DNA of 5,513 nucleotides from an uncultured Clostridia bacterium (GCA_934247855.1 CAKQKA010000100.1:1-5513), one strand, 5' to 3'; positions 1 through 4,950 are shown, numbered from the stretch's first letter. Numbers and translations: made by a program. Notes: generated by a model from the letters alone, not told the origin.

Positions 1-1200
1 CATACGATACTGACGGTGCAAAAGTTGTTCTTTAAATTCAACGCGTTCGACTATATCGTTATAATGATCCCAACCCGAGCCGGGATAGCTCTCGACTGCT
101 CCGTGCGTTTCGAGATCCGCCTCTTCAAGAACGTATATACCGTATCTGTCACATAGTTTCGTAAAAAGCGGATGACACGGATAATGGCTCGTTCGCACCG
201 CATTAATATTGTGCTTTTTCATAAGCATGATATCGCGCAACATATCATCGAAAGATTCGACATAGCCGTTTACGGTCATACTATGGCGATTGACGCCTTT
301 GAATTTTACGGGCGATCCGTTGATGCAAAACACGTTTCCTTGCGGATTAACGACGCGTATGCCTGCATATTCCCTGATATATTCTCCGTTACATATGATT
401 ACGAGTTTATACAAATAAGGCGTTTCGGCTGTCCATAAATGAGCGTTCTTTACATTAAAACGCAACTTTTGTCCTTTTTTTACTTCAAGTAACGTATCGT
501 CGAAAGAATATAATTCCACGATCGACTCTTTATCAGTTTCTATGTCAATCGAACCGTTCACTCCTTCAACGCCGGTGACGATTTTATAATCTCTCAAATG
601 GTTTTCGGGGCGATGAAGCACATAAACTTCACGAAACAGTCCCGACATGCGCATTTTATCCTGATCTTCGAGATACGAAGCCGAACACCACTTTACCACA
701 ACAACTTTTATCTTATTGACGCCGACATGCAAAAACTGCGTAACGTCAAATTCCGCCGAGCTGTGCGAAACCGTTGAATAACCGACAAAATCGTCGTTTA
801 CAAACAAATACAAACAACTGTCCGCACCTTCAAAGTTAATATAATACTTCCCTTCAATGTTGCTAACAACATATTCGGTCTGATATACGCCGCAAGGATT
901 GTCTTTCAAAATATGCGGCGGAGCGTACGGAAAAGGATATCGGATATTCGCATATCGATTTTTATCGTATCCGAGAATTTGCCAGCACGACGGCACTTTA
1001 ATATCGTCCGACGGTTCGCGCTCGAAAGCGGCGTCGCTTATTTTTTCAAAGTAAGAAAATTTCCATTCGGTAAGCAATGTTACCTGCGGCGAATCGAAGT
1101 CGTTGCAAGTAAAATTTCTGTCTGCAAACGGAATATAAAAACTTCGCGTCGGCAATGCATTGATTTGCGTTGTAAGTGTATTATGATAATTATACTTCAT
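1..1200 (-). CDS. lacZ: Beta-galactosidase, glycoside hydrolase family 2 (N-terminal 400 residues, cut by window edge)
   Basis: The frame is open from an ATG at 1200 to the window edge, giving 400 codons without a stop; the C-terminal part is missing. Family members hydrolyse terminal beta-galactosides such as lactose, usually in the cytoplasm, and no signal peptide is visible here. Recognisable landmarks in order are LPTRSFYIPF (16-25) and CWQILGYD (72-79), the sugar-binding jelly-roll region with NPCGVY (101-106), YLEDQDKMRMSGLFREV (176-192), an Ig-like domain (about 199-285), then the start of the TIM barrel with KGVNRH (301-306), RTSHYPCHP (336-344) and CDRYGIYV (350-357). E364 and H366 in LETHG match the Mg ligands E416 and H418 of the E. 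coli enzyme, and H339 matches H391. The acid/base glutamate and the nucleophile lie beyond the window. An AAAGGG ribosome site (1207-1212) is six bases from the ATG. The gene follows the fragment ending at 1230 by 29 bases. No convincing promoter of its own was found. Family is certain; substrate is inferred. Confidence 0.93.
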   Translation of the reverse strand, partial: MKYNYHNTLTTQINALPTRSFYIPFADRNFTCNDFDSPQVTLLTEWKFSYFEKISDAAFEREPSDDIKVPSCWQILGYDKNRYANIRYPFPYAPPHILKDNPCGVYQTEYVVSNIEGKYYINFEGADSCLYLFVNDDFVGYSTVSHSSAEFDVTQFLHVGVNKIKVVVVKWCSASYLEDQDKMRMSGLFREVYVLHRPENHLRDYKIVTGVEGVNGSIDIETDKESIVELYSFDDTLLEVKKGQKLRFNVKNAHLWTAETPYLYKLVIICNGEYIREYAGIRVVNPQGNVFCINGSPVKFKGVNRHSMTVNGYVESFDDMLRDIMLMKKHNINAVRTSHYPCHPLFTKLCDRYGIYVLEEADLETHGAVESYPGSGWDHYNDIVERVEFKEQLLHRQYRM

Positions 1201-1229
1201 GTTTTTCCCTTTATTCCGGATCGTCAGCG

Positions 1230-1685
1230 TTAAACCGCCACCTCGAACGCAAGTCGCGAATAAGCAGCCTGCCCGCCTTTCGACCAATCGCGTGCGGTTG
1301 ACCAGAACTCTATTGATTTTACGGCGCTGTTCCCGATTGCGGAAACAACCGAAGCTGAAACGTCCGATCCGTTTATCGTCAACGTAAAAACAGACATATC
1401 TGACTTAACGTTTAATTCAAACGAATATTTATCGCTTGCCTCAACAGACGCGGTTTTAACGTTATTCACGTATATATTGCCGCTTTTATCGATTGTAACT
1501 GCGTTTACGCCGCCGCTCACATTCGTTAATTTTACACCCGTAACCACGTTATTGTCAAGGCGCGCCGTGAAAGTAATTCCGACAGACGAAAAATTTTTCG
1601 CGACTTGCCATGTCGTTCCCGCAGTCTTTATGGCATATTTTTTCTCGGTCGAGCGTTTTTTTCTTATGCGAAAAGGCTGCCGCAT
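1230..1685 (-). pseudogene. C-terminal remnant of a probable extracellular beta-rich protein
   Basis: The open frame has 151 codons and I do not recognise the family. From about residue 24 it reads like the last domain of a secreted or surface protein: alternating Val/Ile/Thr/Ser/Asn strands, many Gly and Asn turns, a DKSGNIYVNN turn (67-76) and an aromatic end containing IEFWSTARDW. This is compatible with a lectin-like or carbohydrate-binding jelly roll, but that is inference. There is no signal peptide or other N-terminal domain. The only in-frame ATG (1683-1685) lies in the loop and 3' arm of the rplL terminator, and the first 20 or so residues are basic, low-complexity sequence read from the terminator and its A-rich tail. 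An in-frame stop at 1707-1709 prevents extension. I therefore read it as the 3' end of a longer gene that lost its front. The alternative is a short genuine gene using AAGG (1696-1699) as its ribosome site. It ends 29 bases before lacZ and may once have been in its operon. Confidence 0.55.
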
Positions 1686-1701
1686 AATGCGACAGCCTTC
1701 T
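1671..1701 (-). terminator. Intrinsic terminator after rplL
   Basis: In the minus-strand transcript, AAGGCTGTCGCA (1688-1699) pairs with TGCGGCAGCCTT (1673-1684) around a three-base loop; the only irregular pair is a U-G wobble. One further wobble and one A-U pair extend the stem. Four U residues follow the stem before a C, so the U tract is short, but the stem is long and GC-rich. It lies 22 bases after the rplL stop and closes the ribosomal protein unit. On the plus strand the same hairpin is followed by a broken T-rich run, so it could work weakly in both directions. Confidence 0.85.
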
Positions 1702-1723
1702 TTCTTTTACTATTAATGTGAAA

Positions 1724-2098
1724 TTATTCAGCAACAGCAGTAGCGCCGGCTTCTTTGAACTTTTCAACCATCTTAGCAGCTTCGTCTTTAGCAACGCCTT
1801 CTTTGATGACGCCGAGTTTTTCAACGAGAGCTTTAGCTTCGCCGAGAGCGAGACCGGTGATTTCACGAACAACTTTGATAACAGCGATCTTGTTAGCGCC
1901 GAAATCTTTAAGAACAACATTGAATTCAGTCTTTTCTTCTTCTGCGGGAGCAGCAGCGGCAGCAGCAGGAGCAGCAGCAACAGCTACGGGAGCAGCAGCG
2001 CTTACACCGAATTCTTCTTCGAGTGCCTTAACGAGATTATTGAGTTCGAGAACGGTTAAACCTTTGATTTCTTCCATTAATTTAGCGATATCAGCCAT
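1724..2098 (-). CDS. rplL: 50S ribosomal protein L7/L12
   Basis: Complete, 124 residues, normal for the family. L7/L12 forms dimers that bind the C-terminal helix of L10 and make up the flexible stalk which recruits and stimulates the translational GTPases (EF-Tu, EF-G, IF2, RF3). The N-terminal dimerisation helices occupy about 1-32 (MADIAKLMEEIKGLTVLELN at the start), the Ala/Pro-rich hinge about 33-52, and the globular factor-binding domain about 56-124 with EKTEFNVVLKDFGANKIAVIK and VREITGLALGEAK. The loop that usually reads GAPKPVKEG is EKLGVIKEG here. The start ATG has GGAGG (2108-2112) nine bases upstream. The 98-base gap after rplJ is very AT-rich. It is probably co-transcribed with rplJ under the L10 leader and ended by the hairpin at 1671-1701. 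Unlike the usual order, rpoB does not follow. Confidence 0.98.
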   Translation of the reverse strand: MADIAKLMEEIKGLTVLELNNLVKALEEEFGVSAAAPVAVAAAPAAAAAAPAEEEKTEFNVVLKDFGANKIAVIKVVREITGLALGEAKALVEKLGVIKEGVAKDEAAKMVEKFKEAGATAVAE

Positions 2099-2196
2099 TT
2101 TAATATTCCTCCGAAATATTTTCTTTAATTTTTAAATTATTTTTTTTCCGTTTTAAAAAGACGAATTACTTTATAAATTGTTTTAAGCTAATAAAC
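2099..2196 (-). promoter_or_regulatory. AT-rich rplJ-rplL intercistronic region with rplL ribosome site
   Basis: This 98-base gap is far richer in A and T than the flanking genes, with an A-rich run in the transcript (2119-2149) leading to CGGAGG (2108-2113). I see no terminator and no promoter with both elements near consensus. An unstructured A/U-rich leader before a strong Shine-Dalgarno site would favour high initiation on rplL, whose product is needed in several copies per ribosome. That functional reading is inference. Confidence 0.4.
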
Positions 2197-2730
2197 TTAG
2201 CCTTCCTGAGCGGCTTTCTTTTCCGCTACAGCATTGAGTGCAAGTACAACGCTTCTTAAAGTTGCAGACAATACGCCGGCAAACTTGGTAACAGGCGACT
2301 GCATAGAACCAAGCATCTTTGCGATGAGTTCTTCTTTGGTGGGCATAGCAGCGAGAGCCTTTACTCCGTTTACGTCTACACGACTTCCGTCAACAAATGC
2401 GCTCTTAGCGGCAACTTTGTCAGTATACTTCTTTGCTGCTTCGATAACGATTTTGGCTGCGCCGGTTTCGTCTTTGCCGAATGCAACGGCTGTAGGACCG
2501 TTGAGATCGGAATCGAAATCGGTAACTCCGAGTTCGTTGAACGCCTTTCTTACCAACGTGTTTTTAAGAACTTTATATTCTACGTCAGCTTTTCTGAAAG
2601 AACAACGAAGTTCGGTAACTTCCGCCGCCGTCAATCCTTTGTAGTCAACAAAAACAACCGATTTGCTGTTTTTAATCTTTTCCATCAGTTCGGAAACTAC
2701 TTGTTTCTTGTTTTCGAGATTAGACGACAA
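2197..2730 (-). CDS. rplJ: 50S ribosomal protein L10
   Basis: Complete, 177 residues. L10 anchors the L7/L12 dimers to the 50S subunit at the base of the GTPase stalk, and with L12 acts as the autogenous repressor of this operon. Landmarks are VVFVDYKGLTAAEVTELR (25-42), YKVLKNTLVRKA (52-63), NGPTAVAFG (77-85) and MPTKEELIAKMLGSMQSPV (129-147). The C-terminal Ala/Val/Leu-rich helix (about 148-175) is the expected L12-binding segment. The start is a TTG at 2728-2730, chosen because a strong CGGAGGT site lies nine bases upstream and because the N-terminus NLENKKQVVSELMEKI matches where the family begins; the next in-frame ATG would remove the start of the RNA-binding domain. The gene is preceded by its own promoter and the L10 leader attenuator, and followed after 98 bases by rplL. 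Confidence 0.98.
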   Translation of the reverse strand: MSSNLENKKQVVSELMEKIKNSKSVVFVDYKGLTAAEVTELRCSFRKADVEYKVLKNTLVRKAFNELGVTDFDSDLNGPTAVAFGKDETGAAKIVIEAAKKYTDKVAAKSAFVDGSRVDVNGVKALAAMPTKEELIAKMLGSMQSPVTKFAGVLSATLRSVVLALNAVAEKKAAQEG

Positions 2731-2738
2731 TTCCTTTT

Positions 2739-2745
2739 ACCTCCG
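2739..2745 (-). promoter_or_regulatory. Strong Shine-Dalgarno site supporting the TTG start of rplJ
   Basis: The transcript reads CGGAGGT here, nine bases before the TTG. It follows closely after the attenuator terminator, so ribosomes load only on transcripts that escape termination. No ATG lies at a suitable distance, which fixes TTG as the start. Confidence 0.85.
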
Positions 2746-2760
2746 TTATTATTTAACCTA

Positions 2761-2797
2761 TAAAAAACCCTTATGCCGCGCGAAACAGCATAAGGGT
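2761..2797 (-). terminator. Attenuator terminator upstream of rplJ
   Basis: In the transcript, ACCCTTATGC (2788-2797) pairs perfectly with GCATAAGGGT (2767-2776), and the U-G, G-C and U-G pairs inside it can lengthen the stem to leave a UUCGC loop. It is followed at once by a T run (2762-2766). It is a textbook intrinsic terminator placed inside the leader, before the rplJ ribosome site, and it overlaps the antiterminator at 2790-2808. That placement identifies it as the decision hairpin of the L10 attenuation system. Confidence 0.92.
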
Positions 2798-2808
2798 ATT
2801 CACCTTAT
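2790..2808 (-). promoter_or_regulatory. Candidate antiterminator hairpin in the rplJ leader
   Basis: ATAAGG (2803-2808) can pair with CCTTAT (2790-2795) across a seven-base loop. The second arm is also the 5' arm of the terminator, so the two hairpins exclude each other. I infer that the antiterminator forms when the L10-L12 complex is not bound to the leader. Confidence 0.65.
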
Positions 2809-2874
2809 TAAAATGCTGCCTCGGCAGGTTTATCCTTGCGGATAATTAAGACCGGCTTTCTTCGGCTATTAATT
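2804..2874 (-). ncRNA. Ribosomal protein L10 leader RNA (autoregulatory element)
   Basis: The transcript contains hallmarks of the Bacillota L10 leader: GCCGAAGAAAGCCGG (2852-2866), then CTTAAT, then ACCTGCCGAGG (2819-2829). A six-pair hairpin TTATCC-GCAA-GGATAA capped by a GNRA-type tetraloop (2830-2845) sits between the two conserved strands. An outer helix can form from ATTAA plus GCC on the 5' side and GGC plus TTAAT on the 3' side. In this family the L10(L12)4 complex binds the leader, which imitates its 23S rRNA site, and causes premature termination at the downstream hairpin. Position between promoter and rplJ, and the adjacent antiterminator and terminator, agree with this. The exact borders are estimates. 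Confidence 0.85.
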
Positions 2875-2885
2875 TTATCATTAAT

Positions 2886-2915
2886 ATATTAGCACGTTAA
2901 CCCGTGCTTTGTCAA
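2886..2915 (-). promoter_or_regulatory. Strong sigma-70-type promoter for rplJ-rplL
   Basis: A perfect -35 TTGACA (2910-2915) is separated by 18 bases from a -10 TAATAT (2886-2891), which carries an extended TG motif (TGC, 2892-2894). The predicted transcript would begin near 2879-2880, just before the L10 leader, as expected. The -35 starts seven bases after the rplA stop. The spacer holds a dyad, AGCACG-N6-CGTGCT (2891-2908). No rplA terminator with a U tract is visible, so read-through from rplA may add to expression. Confidence 0.82.
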
Positions 2916-2921
2916 ATGATT

Positions 2922-3611
2922 TTAGATGGTTTTGTTATTAATTTTTACACCGGGGCCCATTGTGGACGCAAGCGCAATGCTCTTGATGTACTGACCTTTC
3001 GCCGCAGCAGGTTTAGCTTTGACGATAGCGTCGAGAAGCGCGCGATAGTTTTCGAGCAGTTTTTCTTTACCGAAACTCTTCTTACCGATTACGCAGTGAA
3101 TAACGGCAGTCTTGTCAAGTCTGTACTCAACTTTACCTGCTTTAATATCCTTAACAGCTTTAGCAACGTCGGGAGTAACGGTACCGGATTTCGGGTTAGG
3201 CATCAAGCCCTTAGGACCTAAAACTTTGCCGATTCTACCAACAACGCCCATCATATCGGGAGTCGTGATAACTGCGTCGAAATCGAACCAGTTTTCTTTC
3301 TGAATCTTCTGAACCATATCTTCGGCTCCGACATAATCGGCGCCCGCGGCAACCGCAGCGTCGGCTTTTTCGCCCTTTGCGATAACCAAAACCTTTACGG
3401 ATTTACCTGTTCCGTGAGGAAGAACGATAACGCCTCTGACCTGTTGATCTGCTTGTTTCGGATCAACGCCGAGTCTTACGTGGAACTCAACGGTTTCGTC
3501 GAACTTCGCTTTGGAAGTAGCGAGTACCGCGTCCATACCCTCTTCTATTTCGTAAACCTTGTTTCTATCGTAGGCCTTAAGGCATTCGGAATATCTTTTT
3601 CCAACTTTCAT
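2922..3611 (-). CDS. rplA: 50S ribosomal protein L1
   Basis: Complete, 229 residues, normal length. L1 binds 23S rRNA at the mobile L1 stalk, where it helps deacylated tRNA leave the E site; in many bacteria it also represses its own operon by binding an rRNA-like mRNA site. Landmarks are MKVGKRY (1-7), DQQVRGVIVLPHGTGK (55-70), GRIGKVLGPKGLMPNPKSGT (125-144), VEYRLDKTAVIH (161-172) and a C-terminal STMGPGVKIN (216-225). The start is the ATG at 3611, nine bases after GGAGG (3621-3625). An upstream in-frame TTG at 3635 is rejected because its reading would run through that ribosome site. The gene lies 132 bases after rplK, and this gap contains a hairpin and an L1-type leader motif whose 3' arm ends two bases before the ribosome site. 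Confidence 0.98.
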   Translation of the reverse strand: MKVGKRYSECLKAYDRNKVYEIEEGMDAVLATSKAKFDETVEFHVRLGVDPKQADQQVRGVIVLPHGTGKSVKVLVIAKGEKADAAVAAGADYVGAEDMVQKIQKENWFDFDAVITTPDMMGVVGRIGKVLGPKGLMPNPKSGTVTPDVAKAVKDIKAGKVEYRLDKTAVIHCVIGKKSFGKEKLLENYRALLDAIVKAKPAAAKGQYIKSIALASTMGPGVKINNKTI

Positions 3612-3620
3612 TATAATAAA

Positions 3621-3625
3621 CCTCC
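3621..3625 (-). promoter_or_regulatory. Shine-Dalgarno site fixing the rplA start
   Basis: GGAGG stands nine bases before the ATG at 3611. It lies inside the frame that would be translated from the upstream TTG at 3635, so it decides for the ATG. The L1-type leader hairpin ends two bases upstream and could block access to it when bound. Confidence 0.88.
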
Positions 3626-3627
3626 TT

Positions 3628-3669
3628 GTGGTCAAACGAGCGCTTTGAATGAATTTGCGACTCTCCCAC
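3628..3669 (-). promoter_or_regulatory. L1-type leader motif upstream of rplA (copy 2)
   Basis: In the transcript, GTGG (3666-3669) pairs with CCAC (3628-3631); directly inside, GAG (3663-3665) pairs with CTC (3638-3640), leaving a six-base 3' bulge GTTTGA. After an AGT internal loop, CGC pairs with GCG around a 13-base loop (3644-3656). The same layout occurs before rplK. The asymmetric loop between two helices with a GGGAG strand resembles the known L1 target in 23S rRNA and in L11-operon mRNAs, so an L1 autoregulatory site is inferred. The L1 assignment is from memory of that family, not from a covariance search. Confidence 0.6.
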
Positions 3670-3675
3670 TTTATA

Positions 3676-3701
3676 CGACCGCCGTTTGGGATTTACGGTC
3701 G
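3676..3701 (-). other. Hairpin preceding the rplA leader motif
   Basis: CGACCG and CGGTCG (3676-3681 and 3696-3701) form a six-pair stem with a 14-base loop. No U tract follows, so it is not an intrinsic terminator. A GC-rich hairpin also precedes the matching motif before rplK, which suggests a shared leader architecture. Confidence 0.4.
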
Positions 3702-3743
3702 AATTTCCTCTTTTATGCCGTTAATCGACTTATAGAGGGCTTT

Positions 3744-4169
3744 TTACTCTTCTACGGTGATACCCATAGAACGGGCAGTACCTTTAATCATCGACATGCA
3801 GGCTTCGAGCGAGGCTGCATTAGTATCAACCATTTTAGTCTTAGCGATCTCTTCTAACTGTGCTTTGGTAAGCTTTGCTACCTTCTGTTTGTTAGGTACG
3901 GCACTTGCAGATTCAAGACCGCAGGCTTTCTTTATAAGAACGGGTGCAGGCGGAGTCTTAAGAATGAACGTGAACGAACGATCCTGATAAATCGTGATTA
4001 CGCAAGGAATGATAAGTCCTGCCTGTGCAGTCGTTTTAGCGTTGAACTCTTTGGTAAATCCGGGAATGTTGATACCGTAAGGACCAAGGGTGGAACCTAC
4101 GGGCGGGCCCGGAGTTGCTTTACCTGCGGGTAATTGCAATTTGACGACCGCTGTAACTTTCTTAGCCAT
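3744..4169 (-). CDS. rplK: 50S ribosomal protein L11
   Basis: Complete, 141 residues, the usual length. L11 binds 23S rRNA at the GTPase-associated centre next to L10-L12 and takes part in factor binding and, where present, in RelA-type stringent sensing. Landmarks are MAKKVTAVVKLQLPAGKATP (1-20), PGPPVG (20-25), FNAKTTAQAGLIIP (42-55), DRSFTFILKTPPAPVLIKKA (63-82), PNKQKVAKLT (92-101) and GTARSMGI (130-137). The N-terminal domain covers about 1-70 and the RNA-binding domain about 75-141. The segment STLGPYGINIPGF (26-38) differs from the common PALGQHGVNIMEF form, while the conserved prolines are kept. The ATG at 4169 is chosen for its family-typical N-terminus and GGAGG (4177-4181) seven bases upstream; the frame opens earlier, but that part crosses the ribosome site and leader. 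It has its own 228-base leader region after nusG and is followed by rplA. Confidence 0.98.
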   Translation of the reverse strand: MAKKVTAVVKLQLPAGKATPGPPVGSTLGPYGINIPGFTKEFNAKTTAQAGLIIPCVITIYQDRSFTFILKTPPAPVLIKKACGLESASAVPNKQKVAKLTKAQLEEIAKTKMVDTNAASLEACMSMIKGTARSMGITVEE

Positions 4170-4176
4170 AATATTT

Positions 4177-4181
4177 CCTCC
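4177..4181 (-). promoter_or_regulatory. Shine-Dalgarno site fixing the rplK start
   Basis: GGAGG lies seven bases before the ATG at 4169 and inside the longer open frame that begins at 4241, so it decides for the shorter 141-residue protein. The leader hairpin ends about four bases upstream. Confidence 0.88.
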
Positions 4182-4185
4182 ATAA

Positions 4186-4233
4186 AGTGGTATAACGAGT
4201 GCGTCGGTTTGTGATTTTGACGCCTCTCCCACT
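4186..4233 (-). promoter_or_regulatory. L1-type leader motif upstream of rplK (copy 1)
   Basis: In the transcript, AGTGG (4229-4233) pairs with CCACT (4186-4190); directly inside, GAG (4226-4228) pairs with CTC (4197-4199), leaving the six-base 3' bulge GTTATA (4191-4196). A small AG/A internal loop leads to GCGTC paired with GACGC (4219-4223 with 4201-4205) around a 13-base loop. Compared with the copy before rplA, both outer helices and the bulge and loop lengths are kept while the apical stem differs in sequence but still pairs. This supports a real RNA structure. Autorepression by L1, as known for L11 operons, is the likely role. Confidence 0.65.
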
Positions 4234-4235
4234 AA

Positions 4236-4251
4236 CCGCACGAGCGTGCGG
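4236..4251 (-). other. GC-rich hairpin preceding the rplK leader motif
   Basis: CCGCAC and GTGCGG form a perfect six-pair stem around a four-base GCTC loop, two bases before the leader motif. There is no following U tract, so it is not a terminator by itself. It may stack on or stabilise the leader. Confidence 0.5.
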
Positions 4252-4332
4252 AATAAAGCATATTTCTCGCTGTAAGCGAATTTCGCTCTCTTTTGCCTGC
4301 TATGCCGATTTCGCTAAGCCATATACAACATT

Positions 4333-4361
4333 ATTATAAAAACATACGCGAAAACGCACGA
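4333..4361 (-). promoter_or_regulatory. Possible rplK promoter (good -10, weak -35)
   Basis: A perfect TATAAT (4333-4338) lies in the nusG-rplK gap, about 165 bases before the rplK start and upstream of the leader hairpins. At 17-18 bases spacing the -35 position holds only TCGTGC or TTCGTG, which is poor. A promoter here would explain the long leader, but the call rests mainly on the -10 element. Confidence 0.4.
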
Positions 4362-4365
4362 ATGT
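4338..4365 (-). terminator. Weak candidate terminator after nusG
   Basis: ACAT and ATGT can pair outside an inner UGCG/CGCG stem with a UUUU loop, and the hairpin runs into five T residues. The stem is interrupted by a UCG/U internal loop, so it would be weak. It overlaps the candidate -10 region and could partly separate nusG from rplK transcription. Confidence 0.28.
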
Positions 4366-4397
4366 ACGCCTTGCAACAAGCAACGGCAAAACGTTTA

Positions 4398-4934
4398 TCA
4401 GAATTTTTCAACGATCTTTTCGATCTGAACGAAATCGAGTTCGACGTCGGTTTCGCGACCGAACATAGAAACTTTAACGTTGGCTTTCTGATTTGCAAGA
4501 TTGAGCGACGTGATCACTCCGATAACCGATTCAAGCGGTCCGGAAATAATCTTTACACTGTCCCCGACGACAAAATCGACGTTTTCGAGCTTGGTTTCCA
4601 AACCCATACGTTTTACCTCGTCATCGGTCAGGGGCAACAACCTGCCCAAGGGGCCTACAAAGCCTGTAACGCCCTTGATGTTGGTGATAACATGCCACAG
4701 GTTATTGTTATAAATCATCTTGATAAAAACATACGAAGGAATGAGCTTACGTTGAACGACCTTTTTCTTGCCGTTCCTCTCTTCGATCGTCTGCTCCATC
4801 GGTATTTTAATATCCAGAATGGTATCCGACAGATTGTTATTCTCAATCAGCTTTTCGAGGCTGGATTTAACCATTTGTTCATAGCCCGAAAAGGTGTGAA
4901 TGACATACCACTTTGCGCTGTTATTTTCTTCCAT
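4398..4934 (-). CDS. nusG: Transcription termination/antitermination factor NusG
   Basis: Complete, 178 residues, typical for Bacillota. NusG binds the clamp of elongating RNA polymerase, affects pausing and processivity, and through its KOW domain can link polymerase to the ribosome (via S10) or to Rho. The NGN domain covers about 7-112 with KWYVIHTFSGYE (8-19), KIPMEQTIE (43-51), RKLIPSYVFIKM (62-73) and NIKGVTGFVGP (85-95). The KOW domain covers about 120-175 with VVGDSVKIISGPLESVIGVI (122-141) and the conserved MFGRETDVELDFVQIEKI (157-174). The start ATG is seven bases after GAGG (4942-4945), and only 16 bases separate it from the secE stop, so the two are very probably co-transcribed. 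After nusG comes a 228-base gap with regulatory RNA before rplK. Confidence 0.98.
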   Translation of the reverse strand: MEENNSAKWYVIHTFSGYEQMVKSSLEKLIENNNLSDTILDIKIPMEQTIEERNGKKKVVQRKLIPSYVFIKMIYNNNLWHVITNIKGVTGFVGPLGRLLPLTDDEVKRMGLETKLENVDFVVGDSVKIISGPLESVIGVITSLNLANQKANVKVSMFGRETDVELDFVQIEKIVEKF

Positions 4935-4950
4935 TTAAAAACCTCGCGCC

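Noticed and set aside
172..1233. Plus-strand open frames of 88 and 106 codons.
   Set aside because: Both are antisense to the conserved beta-galactosidase reading frame, which is continuous on the minus strand.
1233..1320. A possible lacZ promoter near the end of the gene remnant (TTGGTC with TATTCG downstream).
   Set aside because: Both elements match the consensus poorly and the spacing is not ideal.
1555..1980. A 141-codon minus-strand frame overlapping rplL, rich in Leu and Lys.
   Set aside because: It is an out-of-frame reading of rplL and its terminator; low-complexity composition reflects the Ala-rich hinge codons.
1718..2135. Alanine/serine-rich repeats on the plus strand around 1950-2000 that look like a tandem repeat.
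   Set aside because: They come from repeated Ala/Pro codons in the natural hinge of L7/L12.
4262..4320. Repeated AGCGAAAT words and a near-palindrome around GCGAAATTCGC in the nusG-rplK gap.
   Set aside because: The repeats are eight bases long, irregularly spaced and few; they could be chance or part of the leader fold, and do not form a CRISPR or iteron array.
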